Below are positions 28,920-38,291 of a stretch of DNA of 53,762 nucleotides, piece after piece (positions within the stretch are counted from its first letter, which is position 1; every line of letters starts with the position of its first letter). Both the position numbers and the translations under genes were made by a program. Source of the DNA: an uncultured Clostridia bacterium. Lineage in GTDB: Bacteria; Bacillota; Clostridia; TANB77; CAG-508. A model generated the notes under the pieces. That model searched no databases. It saw only the letters and a program-made list of their open reading frames with translations, and had not been told where the DNA came from. The stretch is taken from the NCBI GenBank assembly GCA_947631785.1, contig CANRMR010000009.1, forward strand, positions 1 through 53,762. Direction: 5' to 3'.

Positions 28920-29813
28920 TTACTTCATTATATTATAAAAATTATCAAAAGTATAGCCTTTTTCTATTAAAAAATCTATTATTTCTGGCAAAGTTTCATA
29001 AGTTAAAATTTTGTCTCCTGCATCATGCATTAATATAACTACATTTTTCTTTTCTCCAACTGTTGAAACTAAATTTTGTATTATTTTTTCTTTTGTTTTG
29101 CTTCCTGCAGAATCGTTTGTTAATGCATTCCAGTCAACATATGATATTTCTTGTTCTTCTAAAATAGGAATAGCTTGACTTTTTATACTAGCATATGGAC
29201 CTCCAACTGATCCTCCTGGAAAGCGAAATAGATGGCATTTATATTCTTCGTTTCCAATTGCTTGTTGTATTGCATTTTCTGTTCTTGTATATTCGTCTTG
29301 TATACTTTCTACACTAGAGTAAATACTTGAATAAACATGAGAATATCCATGGTTTGCTAAATAGTGTCCCTCTTCATATTCTCTTTTTACAATGTCTGGA
29401 TAAAGCTCTACTCTACTTCCTAAAAGAAAAAACGATGCTTTAATATTTTTTTCTTTTAATAGGTCTAATATTAATGGTGTAACTGAATTTGATGGTCCAT
29501 CATCAAAAGTTAAATATGCTGTATGACCTTCTAATTTATAAATATTTTTAATATTATCTTTTGCTTCTTGTGTATAATTTGGTGTTGGCTTTTTTACTTC
29601 TGGCTCAAGATTTGCTTCTTCTATATTTTGTATTTGTTCATTTTCTATAGTATTTTCTGAAGCTATTTGTTGATCCATTGCTTTAGCTTGCTTATTTTCT
29701 TTTTGTTTATGCACCAAATATATGATAGAGGCAATAATTATTAAAACAATACATATTGCTATTATTACTTTTTTCTTATTCAGTTTTCTCTCTACTATCA
29801 TTAAATCTGACAA
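28920..29813 (-). CDS. Membrane-anchored polysaccharide deacetylase
   Basis: 297 aa. The N-terminal membrane segment (KVIIAICIVLIIIASIIYLV) is followed by a charged linker and a NodB-type carbohydrate-esterase-4 domain: TAYLTFDDGPSNSVTPLI (metal Asp pair), NIKASFFLLGSRVELYPD, YLANHGYSHVYSS (metal His motif), FRFPGGSVGG, and a terminal VILMHDAGDK. It probably removes acetyl groups from N-acetylglucosamine or muramic acid in the wall, as PdaA-like enzymes do. The listed start is a TTG ten bases after AGGGG; an ATG four codons inside is possible. Confidence 0.9.
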   Translation of the reverse strand: MSDLMIVERKLNKKKVIIAICIVLIIIASIIYLVHKQKENKQAKAMDQQIASENTIENEQIQNIEEANLEPEVKKPTPNYTQEAKDNIKNIYKLEGHTAYLTFDDGPSNSVTPLILDLLKEKNIKASFFLLGSRVELYPDIVKREYEEGHYLANHGYSHVYSSIYSSVESIQDEYTRTENAIQQAIGNEEYKCHLFRFPGGSVGGPYASIKSQAIPILEEQEISYVDWNALTNDSAGSKTKEKIIQNLVSTVGEKKNVVILMHDAGDKILTYETLPEIIDFLIEKGYTFDNFYNIMK

Positions 29814-29844
29814 AGTATTTTCGCCCCTTTTATTTATAAATACT

Positions 29845-30366
29845 CTATTCCTCCTTTAAAATCTTTTGTATATCTTCATCTTCTTTTATTTCTTTTGTTA
29901 AATATGTAGCACATTTTTTGTTTCTTTTTAGTACTTCTAATGCAATTTCTTTATCTGACCTTAATCTTTTACTTGCATATTTTATTATTATAGGTTTATT
30001 TTTTATTGCTTCTAACACAACTTCTTTATCGTCCCTTAGTTTGCTACTTGCATAGTATAATACTTGTCCATCATTTTTAACAGCTTCCAAAATTACGTCT
30101 TTATCTTTTTTTAGTCTATCACTTGCATAACATGCAACCCATCCTTTTTGCTTTACAGCAAGAAGTAATAAATCTTTGTCATTTTTTAAATTGTCGCTTG
30201 CAAATTCTAATGTTCCTGCATCTTTTTTAATTGCTTCTATCATTACTTCTTTATCATTTTTTAATGTATCACTTGCAAATTCTACAAGTGCTGGTGATAA
30301 CTTTATTGTTTCTAATATAAACTCTTTATCGTCTGCTCTTTTAATTACAATATCTTTATCTGTCAT
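29845..30366 (-). CDS. DUF4116-repeat protein
   Basis: 173 aa built almost entirely from a 24-residue repeat with consensus LKxDKEVxLEAVKxxxxxL and xYAS, seen about six times (for example LKNDKDLLLLAVKQKGW and LRDDKEVVLEAIKNKP). This is the DUF4116 (PF13475) repeat, a helical solenoid common in proteins with many paralogues. It has no signal peptide and is probably cytoplasmic. Such repeats usually mediate protein interaction; no partner can be inferred. It lies between dprA copy 2 and the deacetylase, same strand, with short gaps. Confidence 0.85.
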   Translation of the reverse strand: MTDKDIVIKRADDKEFILETIKLSPALVEFASDTLKNDKEVMIEAIKKDAGTLEFASDNLKNDKDLLLLAVKQKGWVACYASDRLKKDKDVILEAVKNDGQVLYYASSKLRDDKEVVLEAIKNKPIIIKYASKRLRSDKEIALEVLKRNKKCATYLTKEIKEDEDIQKILKEE

Positions 30367-30434
30367 TTTATCTTCCTCGTTTTTACAATTTTCTACATTT
30401 TATCACTATTTTAATGCACTTTCAATACATTTAT

Positions 30435-31310
30435 TTATAAAAAAGTAAAATCTTCTAATATATCGTCTAAACATGTAATTAGTTTAGCACCTTGTTTTAT
30501 CAAATCATTTGTACCTTTTGAATTTTCAGAATCTATATTTCCTGGAACAACATATACATTTTTCCCTTGTTCTAAGGCAAAATCAACTGTAATTAATGTA
30601 CCACTTTTTTCTTTTGCTTCTACAACTACTACTCCATCTGATAATGCACTAATTATTCTATTTCTTGCTGGGAAATTATTTTTATTTGGTTTTGTACCTA
30701 TTGGATATTCTGACAATATAAGTCCTTTTTTATTCACTATTTCTTCTGCAATTTTTTTATTTTCATATGGATATATATTATCTAAACCATTACCTACAAC
30801 TGCTATTGTTTTTCCTTGTGCTTTTAGTGACCCCATATGAGAAAATGTATCTATTCCTCTAGCTAATCCACTAATTATATTTATATTTTTTTTGCTAAGA
30901 CTATACGATATTTTTTTAGCTGTTATTTCTCCGTATTTTGTACAGTTTCTACATCCAATAATTGCAATACCAAATTCATTTAATAAATTTTTATTTCCTT
31001 TATAATACAAAATAATTGGTGAATCATATATGCTTTTTAATTTTTTTGGATATTCATTATCATATATTGTTATTATATCGATGTTATTTTCTTGCATCCT
31101 TATTGCTTCGTCTTTTAGTCCTATTCTATAACATGGATTTAAAATTTTATCTGCTATTTTTTCTCCTATTTGCTTATTATTTATTAATTCTTCTTTATTT
31201 AGTTTCCATATTTTTTTTGGTGTTTTATATTTTTTTAATAAACTTTGTATTTTAATACTACCTAAGCCTTCTATTTTAGAAAGCCATATCCAATAAAGTT
31301 TTTCTTCCAT
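30435..31310 (-). CDS. dprA: DNA-processing protein DprA, copy 2
   Basis: 291 aa. The N-terminal helix-hairpin-helix/SAM-like part (YWIWLSKIEGLGSIKIQSLL) precedes the DprA Rossmann-like core: FGIAIIGCRNCTKYGEITA, NIISGLARGIDTFSHMGSLK, TIAVVGNGLDNIYPYENKK, FPARNRIISALSDGVVVVEA and GTLITVDFALEQGKNVYVVP. The C-terminal winged helix of some DprAs is absent. The two DprA copies here complement each other: copy 1 (19389-20252) lacks the N-terminal domain and keeps a winged helix. Which of them acts in RecA loading cannot be told. Confidence 0.93.
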   Translation of the reverse strand: MEEKLYWIWLSKIEGLGSIKIQSLLKKYKTPKKIWKLNKEELINNKQIGEKIADKILNPCYRIGLKDEAIRMQENNIDIITIYDNEYPKKLKSIYDSPIILYYKGNKNLLNEFGIAIIGCRNCTKYGEITAKKISYSLSKKNINIISGLARGIDTFSHMGSLKAQGKTIAVVGNGLDNIYPYENKKIAEEIVNKKGLILSEYPIGTKPNKNNFPARNRIISALSDGVVVVEAKEKSGTLITVDFALEQGKNVYVVPGNIDSENSKGTNDLIKQGAKLITCLDDILEDFTFL

Positions 31311-31450
31311 TTTATCACTTCTTTTATTATAAATTTTGGGATTTTTTAGGCAGAATTGCCTTGAATATTTTAAAGAAATTATAATTATATTTTACATTAC
31401 TTTTTTATTTTGTCAATAAAAATTTTTCGACATTTTAAATATATTTTTTA

Positions 31451-31587
31451 CTAGATAATGGTTTATATTTAATAAATCCACAAAAAAAATATATAGGTCA
31501 AGCTTAACGTTGGTCTTCGGGCGATTAAAATCGACCCTACAACTCTACACGTTAAATTTACCGATTAGTGATAAAACCATTAACTAG
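31451..31587. mobile_element. MITE copy 3
   Basis: 137 bp bounded by CTAGATAATGG and its imperfect complement CCATTAACTAG, with a central hairpin GGGCGATTAAAATCGACCC (31520-31538). It is homologous to 340-463 and 11013-11113. The stretch 31311-31612 holds this element and AT-rich DNA only. Confidence 0.8.
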
Positions 31588-31612
31588 TGACAATATATTT
31601 TTTTATAATAAT

Positions 31613-32456
31613 TTAACCTAAATTTTTTGCTGCTTTTACTACATTATTCATAAGCATTGCAACTGTCATTGGTCCTACTCCACCTGGTACTGGTGTTATG
31701 TATGATGCAACTTTACTTACATTTTCAAAATCTACATCACCGACTAATCCATCATCTGTTCTATTAATACCAACATCTATTACAACTGCTCCTTCTTTTA
31801 CCATATCTTTTGTTACAAACTTTGGTTTTCCAATTGCAGAAACTAATATATCTGCTTTTTTTGTTATTTCTTCTATATTTTTGGTTTTTGAATGGCATAC
31901 AGTTACTGTTGCATTTTTATTTAATAAACATTGTATTAAAGGCTTTCCTACAATATTACTTCTTCCGAAGTATTACTGCATTTTTCCCCTCAATTTCAAT
32001 TCCATATGCTTCTAACATGCGAATTACTCCATAAGGTGTGCAAGATACAAAACAATCTTGGTTTAAACTTAGTTTTCCTACATTTATTGGATGAAATCCA
32101 TCTACATCTTTTTCATAAGAAATTGTAGCAAATGCTTTGTTTATATCTAAGTGCTGTGGTAGTGGACTTTGTAAAAGTATTCCATGTATTTTATCATTTT
32201 TATTAAGTGATAAAATTAAATTTAATAATTCTTCCATTTTTGTATCAGTTGAAAGTATATGTTCTTCATAATCGATGCCTACTTCTTCGCAAGCTCTACT
32301 TTTATTTTTTACATAAATTTTAGATGCTTTGTCATCTCCAACTAAAATAACAGCAAGCTTTGGTTTAATATTTTTTTCTTTTAATTTATCTACTTCTTCT
32401 TTTAATTCCTGTCTAATGCTTTTTGCTAATGCTTTTCCGTCAATAATTTGTACCAT
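31613..32456 (-). CDS. folD: FolD bifunctional dehydrogenase/cyclohydrolase, frame broken at CGG
   Basis: Interconverts methylene-, methenyl- and formyl-tetrahydrofolate. From the ATG at 32456 (AGGAG eight bases upstream) to 31613 it is 280 aa once the C of codon CGG (31967-31965) is skipped, which is the normal FolD length. Motifs: [20 protein letters not shown] (with the catalytic-lysine region), [27 protein letters not shown], then [14 protein letters not shown] across the break, and [14 protein letters not shown] at the end. The glycine of GRSNIVGKP is the residue restored by the skip and is invariant in the family. Without recoding the NADP-binding half is lost. Confidence 0.92.
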
Positions 32457-32574
32457 GTTTTTCACTCCTTTTTTCTAATTCTATACTATTTTTTTCTTTT
32501 TTTCAATAGAAAATGTTATATATGTATTTTTTTAAAATTTTTTTATATATACTTTTACCTAAAATTTTTTTTAC

Positions 32575-32609
32575 TAAAAATAGTAGGCAAAATGCCTACT
32601 ATTTTTTAA
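32575..32609 (-). terminator. Rho-independent terminator
   Basis: Stem AAATAGTAGGCA/TGCCTACTATTT with T-run, directly past the 32623-32871 gene on the minus strand. Confidence 0.85.
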
Positions 32610-32622
32610 TATAAAGGGAGAA

Positions 32623-32871
32623 CTATTTGCCACATCCCTTTTTATCTTTTTCACAGAATAATCTAATTATTTGTAAACCTAGCAAGATAAATAGTAATAC
32701 AGCAAGTATAATAAATGCTGCAAGATTAGCAAGTACTGTAGCTGAAATTACGGCACCTATTATTAAACCTAGTGAAAATGCAAATAAAGCTATTAATATT
32801 CCTACTATTATATATATACAGCATTTATTTGTTTTTTTGCATTTACATTCATTTTGTGCATTTGGTTCCAT
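32623..32871 (-). CDS. Small two-span membrane protein with Cys-rich ends
   Basis: 82 aa. A Cys/Lys-rich N-terminus (NECKCKKTNKCC) is followed by two long hydrophobic segments (IYIIVGILIALFAFSLGLII and LAAFIILAVLLFILLGLQII) and a short tail with CEKDKKGCGK. The cysteine-rich cytoplasmic ends could bind a metal, but this is an inference. No family recognised. AGGAGGTG precedes the ATG and a terminator follows, so it is probably a monocistronic gene. Confidence 0.7.
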   Translation of the reverse strand: MEPNAQNECKCKKTNKCCIYIIVGILIALFAFSLGLIIGAVISATVLANLAAFIILAVLLFILLGLQIIRLFCEKDKKGCGK

Positions 32872-33050
32872 ACTATTTTCACCTCCTATAACACATCATG
32901 ACTTATGCGTTATAGTATAGTATATTCTTTTCTTGCTTTTTAGTTGACTTTTTTTAATAATTTTCGACAAAATATAATGTAATTTTAATTTATAATTTAA
33001 TTTTTTATTATATTTTATCAAATAAAAAAAGTATAAAAATATTAATTATT

Positions 33051-33207
33051 AAATAAAAAAAGATATAATATTTTATTTTAAAAGCTGCGTAAGCGACCAA
33101 CCGAAGCGTTAGCGGAGGGCGAATTGGAGCAATTTACATATAAAAATTATAATTGTAAATTGCGACACCAAAGCTTTAAAAAATAAAATATTATACTTTT
33201 TTTATTT
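33051..33207. repeat. Long palindrome with unrelated insert
   Basis: Arms of about 36 bp (33051-33085 and 33172-33207) are nearly perfectly complementary (AATATTTTATTTTAAAAGCT against AGCTTTAAAAAATAAAATATT). The interior is GC-richer, with GCGTAAGCGACC and a second hairpin GCAATTTACA.../...TGTAAATTGC. It sits just past the rubrerythrin stop. The architecture is like that of 23853-24047 and 27677-27890, but the interior is different. It fills most of the gap 32872-33237. Confidence 0.7.
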
Positions 33208-33237
33208 AATTATGTTATATTTAATTTAATAAAATTA

Positions 33238-33786
33238 CTAATTAAAATATCTTTTTAATAGTCCGTCAAATCCTCTTCCATGTCTTGCTTCGTCTTTTGC
33301 CATTTCGTGTACTGTATCATGGATTGCATCATATCCAAGCTGTTTTGCTCTTGTTGCAAGTTCTTTTTTACCCATACATGCTCCACATTCTGCATCTGCT
33401 CTTAATTCTAGATTTTTCTTTGTATCTGGGTATACTACTTCTCCTAATAATTCTGCAAATTTAGCAGCATGTTCTGCTTCTTCAAATGCATATCTTTTAA
33501 ATGCTTCTGCAATTTCTGGGTAACCATCTCTATCTGCTTGGCGACTCATAGCAAGGTACATTCCAACTTCTGTACATTCTCCCATAAAGTTATCTTTTAA
33601 TCCTTTTACTACTTCTTCGTCTAAACCTTTTGCAACTCCAATTATATGCTCATCTGCATATTCTTTTTTTCCATTTTCCTCTTTCTCAATAAAATTTTCT
33701 TTTCCTGCTCCACATTGTGGACATTTTTCAGGAGCTTCTTCTCCAAAGTGGATATATCCACAAATTTTACATACATATGCTTTCAT
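33238..33786 (-). CDS. Reverse rubrerythrin (NADH peroxidase component)
   Basis: 182 aa from the ATG at 33786 after AAGGAGG. The order of domains is the reverse of classical rubrerythrin: the rubredoxin-like iron site comes first ([21 protein letters not shown]), then the four-helix di-iron domain with [28 protein letters not shown] and [16 protein letters not shown]. In Clostridium, reverse rubrerythrins reduce hydrogen peroxide with electrons from NADH oxidoreductase and rubredoxin, protecting strict anaerobes from oxygen. It is the last gene before the hydrogenase cluster, on the same strand. Confidence 0.93.
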   Translation of the reverse strand: MKAYVCKICGYIHFGEEAPEKCPQCGAGKENFIEKEENGKKEYADEHIIGVAKGLDEEVVKGLKDNFMGECTEVGMYLAMSRQADRDGYPEIAEAFKRYAFEEAEHAAKFAELLGEVVYPDTKKNLELRADAECGACMGKKELATRAKQLGYDAIHDTVHEMAKDEARHGRGFDGLLKRYFN

Positions 33787-33849
33787 AAAAAATTCCTCCT
33801 TGTATTTTTTTACATATTTTAGCACTTATTTTTTGTTTTTGCAATAAGT

Positions 33850-35589
33850 TTATATATTATATTTTTCTCTTTCTGTATAACTTGTATGTAGTAATTCATG
33901 TGCTTTATGTCCTCCTGGCTCTCCTAAATATTCTTCGTATATTTTCTTTAAGATAGGGTTTTCATGTGATTTACGAATTGTACTTTTTTCGTCAATTGTA
34001 TATAGTGCATCTGCACGTTTTTTTCTTACATCAACTTCTCTTCTTATTTTTGAACTTTTAATTGGTTGACCTCCACCCATTACACATCCGCCAGGGCATG
34101 CCATAATTTCTACAAATTGATAATCTGCTTTGCCTTCTTGTATTTCTTTCATAATTTTTTCTGCATTTTTAAGCCCAGATGCTACTACAATTTTTACTTC
34201 CTTATCACCAATTTTAACTGTTGCTTTTTTAATTCCTTTTTCTCCTCTTATTTCTTCAAACTCTACTTTTTCTAATGGCTTATTTGTTAATACTTCTGAT
34301 ACTGTTCTTAATGCTGCCTCCATTACACCTCCTGTTGTTCCAAATATTGCACCAGCACCTGTTGCTTCTCCCATTGGGTTATCAAAATTACTATCTTCTA
34401 AAGATACAAAGTCAATATTTGCTTGTTTGATCATTCTTGCAAGTTCTCTTGTTGTAATTACTGTATCTACATCATCATAGCCTACACCTTGCATATCGTC
34501 TCTTGTTCTTTCAAATTTTTTTGCAATACATGGCATTACTGATACTACGTAAATATCTTTTGGGTCTATATTATTCTTTTTAGCATAGTATGATTTAATA
34601 ATTGCTCCAAACATTTGATGTGGTGATTTACAACTTGATAAATGGTCTATTAAATCTGGAAAATTCATTTCTATGTATCTTACCCATCCTGGACTACAAG
34701 ATGTTATCATAGGAAGTACTCCATTATTTTGCATTCTTTCTATAAATTCTGTTCCTTCTTCCATAATTGTAAAATCTGCTCCAGTATTTGTATCAAATAC
34801 TTTGTCAAAACCTAATTTTTTAAGAGCTGTTACCATTTTTTTAGTTACATTTGTTCCAATTTCCATACCAAATTCTTCGCCAAGTGCAACTCTAACAGCT
34901 GGTGCTGTTTGTACTACAACATGTTTTTTCTCATCTTTTAAGTTTTTCCATACTTCTTTAGTTGAATCTTTTTCTTTTAATGCTCCTACTGGGCAACTTT
35001 GTATACATTGACCACAAAATGTACAGTTTACATCATTTAAACTATTATTTCCTACAGTAGATATGCAACTTTCAAATCCTCTTCCTGCTGAATCTATTGC
35101 TCCAATGTTTTGCACATTTTTACATGTTGCAACACATCTTCTACATAAAACGCATTTATTAAAATCTCTTACAATAGAAGGAGATTTATCGTCAATTTCA
35201 TGTACTTTTCTTTCTCCTTGATATTCAATTTCTGTCATATTAAATTGTTCTGCAAGTTTTTGTAATTCACAATTTCCGTTTCTTGTGCAGGTTAAACATT
35301 CTCTTTCGTGGTTAGATAGTATTAAATCTAGTACTAATTTTCTTGCTTCTACAACAGCTGGAGAATTTGTTTTTACTTTCATTCCTTCTTCTACTTTTTG
35401 TATACATGATGTTGCAAAACCTCTTCTTCCTTCTACTTCTACTACGCACATTCTGCAATCACCTATTTCGTTTATGTCTTTTAGAAAACATAATGTAGGA
35501 ATATCTATGTTTATTTTTTTTGCCGCTTCTAATATTGTTGTTCCTTCTTCTACTTCTATTTCTTTTCCATCTATGGTTAATTTTATCAT
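33850..35589 (-). CDS. hydA: [FeFe] hydrogenase catalytic subunit
   Basis: Catalyses reversible proton reduction to H2. 579 aa. From the N-terminus: a 2Fe-2S ferredoxin domain (CFLKDINEIGDCRMC), the His-containing cluster HERECLTCTRNGNC, two 4Fe-4S motifs (CVLCRRCVATC and CTFCGQCIQSCPVG), and then the H-cluster domain with L1 MITSCSPGWVRY, L2 VSVMPCIAKKFE and L3 MACPGGCVMGGGQP. All cluster cysteines are present. The C-terminal small-subunit-like tail is fused. With hydB and hydC on the same strand, this is a multimeric, possibly electron-bifurcating, NADH/ferredoxin-linked hydrogenase. The gap to hydB carries three palindromic repeats. Confidence 0.97.
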   Translation of the reverse strand: MIKLTIDGKEIEVEEGTTILEAAKKINIDIPTLCFLKDINEIGDCRMCVVEVEGRRGFATSCIQKVEEGMKVKTNSPAVVEARKLVLDLILSNHERECLTCTRNGNCELQKLAEQFNMTEIEYQGERKVHEIDDKSPSIVRDFNKCVLCRRCVATCKNVQNIGAIDSAGRGFESCISTVGNNSLNDVNCTFCGQCIQSCPVGALKEKDSTKEVWKNLKDEKKHVVVQTAPAVRVALGEEFGMEIGTNVTKKMVTALKKLGFDKVFDTNTGADFTIMEEGTEFIERMQNNGVLPMITSCSPGWVRYIEMNFPDLIDHLSSCKSPHQMFGAIIKSYYAKKNNIDPKDIYVVSVMPCIAKKFERTRDDMQGVGYDDVDTVITTRELARMIKQANIDFVSLEDSNFDNPMGEATGAGAIFGTTGGVMEAALRTVSEVLTNKPLEKVEFEEIRGEKGIKKATVKIGDKEVKIVVASGLKNAEKIMKEIQEGKADYQFVEIMACPGGCVMGGGQPIKSSKIRREVDVRKKRADALYTIDEKSTIRKSHENPILKKIYEEYLGEPGGHKAHELLHTSYTEREKYNI

Positions 35590-35637
35590 TATTTACCTCC
35601 TTTTTTTATTTTTGGTTTTGTTTTTTTATTGTTGTTG

Positions 35638-35754
35638 GGCACGGTACCCCGTGCCCCTACATTGGTTTGGGTTTGTTCTTTCAGGGCAGACAGAGGCGTC
35701 TGCCCCTACATTGGTTTGGGTTTGTTTGTGGGCAGGTCAAGACCTGCCCCTACA
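35638..35754. repeat. Three GC-rich palindromic units between hydB and hydA
   Basis: Units at 35638-35662 (GGGCACGGTACCCCGTGCCC), 35684-35710 (GGGCAGACAGAGGCGTCTGC plus CCC) and 35730-35754 (GGGCAGGTCAAGACCTGCCC). Each ends CCCTACA and is separated from the next by the same spacer TTGGTTTGGGTTTG. They belong to the window-wide hairpin family and, in the hyd transcript, would form three consecutive hairpins between the hydB stop and the hydA ribosome-binding site. Confidence 0.9.
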
Positions 35755-35780
35755 CATGTTGTAAACAATTAAAATTGCCA

Positions 35781-37637
35781 TTACGATATTGCTTTGAATG
35801 GGCATTTGTCGATACATGTTCCACATTTTATACATATGTCTTGGTTTATTTTGTGTGGTTGTTTTGTCTCTCCTGTTATTGCGCTTACTGGGCAATTTCT
35901 TTTACAAATTCCGCATCCTCTACATTTTTCTTTGTCTATTTCTATAACTGCAAGATCTTTACATTCTTTTGCAGGGCATTTTTTGTCTTTAATATGTGCT
36001 TCATATTCGTCTCTATAATATTTTAATGTGCTAAGTACTGGGTTTGGTGCAGTTTGCCCTAATCCACATACAGATGCTTTTGAAATATTTATTGCTAGGT
36101 TTTCTAGTTTTTCTATATCGCCTTCTTCTCCTTCTCCTTTTGTAATTTTTTCTAGCATCTCTAGCATTCTTTTTGTTCCAATTCTACATGGTGTACATTT
36201 TCCACATGATTCGTCTACAGTAAATCCTAAATAAAATTTTGCTAAATTTACCATACATTTTGTATCATCCATTACAATTAGTCCACCTGAACCCATCATT
36301 GATCCAATGCTAGATAATGATTCATAATCAATTGGTGTGTCTAAGTGTTCTTTTGGTATACATCCACCTGATGGTCCTCCTGTTTGTGCTGCTTTAAATT
36401 GCCTTCCTTTTGGAATTCCACCACCTATGTCAAATACAATTTCTCTTAATGTTGTTCCCATTGGTACTTCTACAAGACCTGTATTTACAACATTTCCTCC
36501 AAGTGCAAAAACTTTAGTTCCTTTTGAATTTTCTGTTCCAATGCTTGAATACCATTTTGCACCATTTAATATGATCCTTGTAATATTTGCATATGTTTCT
36601 ACATTATTAATTAATGTTGGTTTTCCCCATAAACCAGCATTCGCTGGAAATGGTGGTTTTAGTCGTGGTTGACCACGTTTTCCTTCAATTGACTCTAAAA
36701 GTGCTGTTTCTTCTCCACATACGAATGCTCCTGCACCTAATCTTATTTCTAGGTCAAAATCAAAACCTGTGTTCCAAATATTTTTTCCTAAAATTCCATA
36801 TTCTTTTGCACTATCTATTGCTTTTTGAAATCTTTCTACTGCGATAGGATATTCTGCTCTTACATATATGTAACCTTTATTTGCACCAATAGCATATCCT
36901 GCTATCATCATTGCCTCTACAACGCTATGTGGATCTCCTTCTAGAATACTTCTATCCATAAAAGCTCCTGGATCACCTTCGTCTGCATTACATACTACAT
37001 ATTTTTGTTCTCCTTCGGCAAGCTTTGTAAATAGCCATTTTTTACCTGTTGGGAAACCTGCTCCACCACGTCCTCTTAAACCAGATGCGGTTATTTCTTC
37101 TATTACTTCATCTTGTGTCATTTTTGTAAGTACTTTTTCTAATGCTTTATATCCATCAAATGCTATGTATTCGTCTATATTTTCTGGGTCTATAATTCCA
37201 CAATTTTTAAGTGCAATTCTTTTTTGCTTTTTATAAAAGTTTAATTCATCTAATCTATTTACTACTGTATCATCTATATCTTTGCAAAGTAGTCTTTGAA
37301 CTAATTTTCCTTCTATTAAATGTGTATTTATAATTTCTTCACAGTCTTCTGGAGTTACCATTGCATAAAATGTATCTTCTGGTCTTATAATTACAATTGG
37401 TCCTTTTGCACATAATCCAAAACAACCTGTTTGTATTACTCTTACATTTTCTAAACCTTTTTCTTTTACTAAATCTTTAAATTTTTGGATAATTATAGGT
37501 GATTTAGAAGATGTACAACCTGTTCCTCTACATACTAAAATATGTTTTTCTTGTGTTTTTGCTTTTAAATTTACTCTTAAATCTAGTTCTTTTCTTTTTT
37601 CCTCTCTAATTGCATTAATTTCTTCTATTGTTTTCAT
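35781..37637 (-). CDS. hydB: NuoF-like NADH-binding hydrogenase subunit HydB
   Basis: 618 aa. The N-terminal thioredoxin-like 2Fe-2S domain (CRGTGCTSSKSP, CFGLCAKGPIV) is followed by the NuoF core: GLRGRGGAGFPTGKKW, NADEGDPGAFMDR (FMN/NADH site) and GAYVCGEE-like GAGAFVCGEETALL. The 4Fe-4S site is ESCGKCTPCRIGTKRM. A C-terminal ferredoxin has CRGCGICKRNCPV and CIKCGTCIDKCPF. This is the flavin subunit passing electrons between NAD(H) and the hydrogenase. It is preceded by hydC (21 bp gap) and followed by hydA. Confidence 0.95.
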   Translation of the reverse strand: MKTIEEINAIREEKRKELDLRVNLKAKTQEKHILVCRGTGCTSSKSPIIIQKFKDLVKEKGLENVRVIQTGCFGLCAKGPIVIIRPEDTFYAMVTPEDCEEIINTHLIEGKLVQRLLCKDIDDTVVNRLDELNFYKKQKRIALKNCGIIDPENIDEYIAFDGYKALEKVLTKMTQDEVIEEITASGLRGRGGAGFPTGKKWLFTKLAEGEQKYVVCNADEGDPGAFMDRSILEGDPHSVVEAMMIAGYAIGANKGYIYVRAEYPIAVERFQKAIDSAKEYGILGKNIWNTGFDFDLEIRLGAGAFVCGEETALLESIEGKRGQPRLKPPFPANAGLWGKPTLINNVETYANITRIILNGAKWYSSIGTENSKGTKVFALGGNVVNTGLVEVPMGTTLREIVFDIGGGIPKGRQFKAAQTGGPSGGCIPKEHLDTPIDYESLSSIGSMMGSGGLIVMDDTKCMVNLAKFYLGFTVDESCGKCTPCRIGTKRMLEMLEKITKGEGEEGDIEKLENLAINISKASVCGLGQTAPNPVLSTLKYYRDEYEAHIKDKKCPAKECKDLAVIEIDKEKCRGCGICKRNCPVSAITGETKQPHKINQDICIKCGTCIDKCPFKAIS

Positions 37638-37658
37638 CTTTACCTCCTTTATTTATTA

Positions 37659-38162
37659 TTATTTTCTAGACATGTACTTTTCTATTACTTCATCAACCTT
37701 AGCAATAGTAGCCTTTCCATAAACTTCATCATTTACTGTAAATACAGGAGCTAGACCACATGCTCCTATGCATCTTGTAGCTTCAATAGAAAACATTCCA
37801 TCTTTTGTGGTTTCTCCTACATCGATTCCTAATTTTTCTTTTACCCTATCTAATATTTTTTCAGAACCTTTTACATAGCATGCTGTTCCTAAACATACAG
37901 CAATATTATATTTTCCTTTTGGTTTTAATGTAAATCTTGAATAAAAGGTAATTACTCCATAAACTTCTGCTGCTGATATTTGCAAATAGCTTGCAATTTC
38001 TTCTTGTGCATACATTGGTATATATCCATAAGTTTCTTGTACTTGATTTAAAATTTGTATTAAATTGCTTTTATCCTTTGAATATTTTGATAAAATATTT
38101 TGTAACTTTTCATCTGCTACTTTTTCCATTTTGCAATTACATTTACATTTTTTTTCTTCCAT
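37659..38162 (-). CDS. hydC: NuoE-like 2Fe-2S hydrogenase subunit HydC
   Basis: 167 aa NuoE/24-kDa-like subunit. The N-terminal helical bundle (LIQILNQVQETYGYIPMYAQ) is followed by the thioredoxin-like 2Fe-2S site: VCLGTACYVKGSE and EATRCIGACGLAPVF carry the four cysteines. It transfers electrons between the HydB flavin and hydA. The N-terminus adds a Cys/Lys segment (EEKKCKCNCKMEK), not usual for NuoE. First gene of the hydC-hydB-hydA unit; the ATG follows AAGGAG. Confidence 0.94.
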   Translation of the reverse strand: MEEKKCKCNCKMEKVADEKLQNILSKYSKDKSNLIQILNQVQETYGYIPMYAQEEIASYLQISAAEVYGVITFYSRFTLKPKGKYNIAVCLGTACYVKGSEKILDRVKEKLGIDVGETTKDGMFSIEATRCIGACGLAPVFTVNDEVYGKATIAKVDEVIEKYMSRK

Positions 38163-38291
38163 ATGTTTCTCCTTCCTTTATTCATTATATGAATTTACTT
38201 TCTTATTATATCAAACCTTTAAAATTTATACAATCATTTTTCTTTTTTTTATTTCATATACTTTTAATAGATAAATATTTGAGGTGATTTT

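Noticed and set aside
35638-35754. CRISPR array from the regularly spaced units in the hyd operon
   Set aside because: The units are palindromes of different sequence and the spacers are identical, the opposite of a CRISPR. No cas genes are seen.
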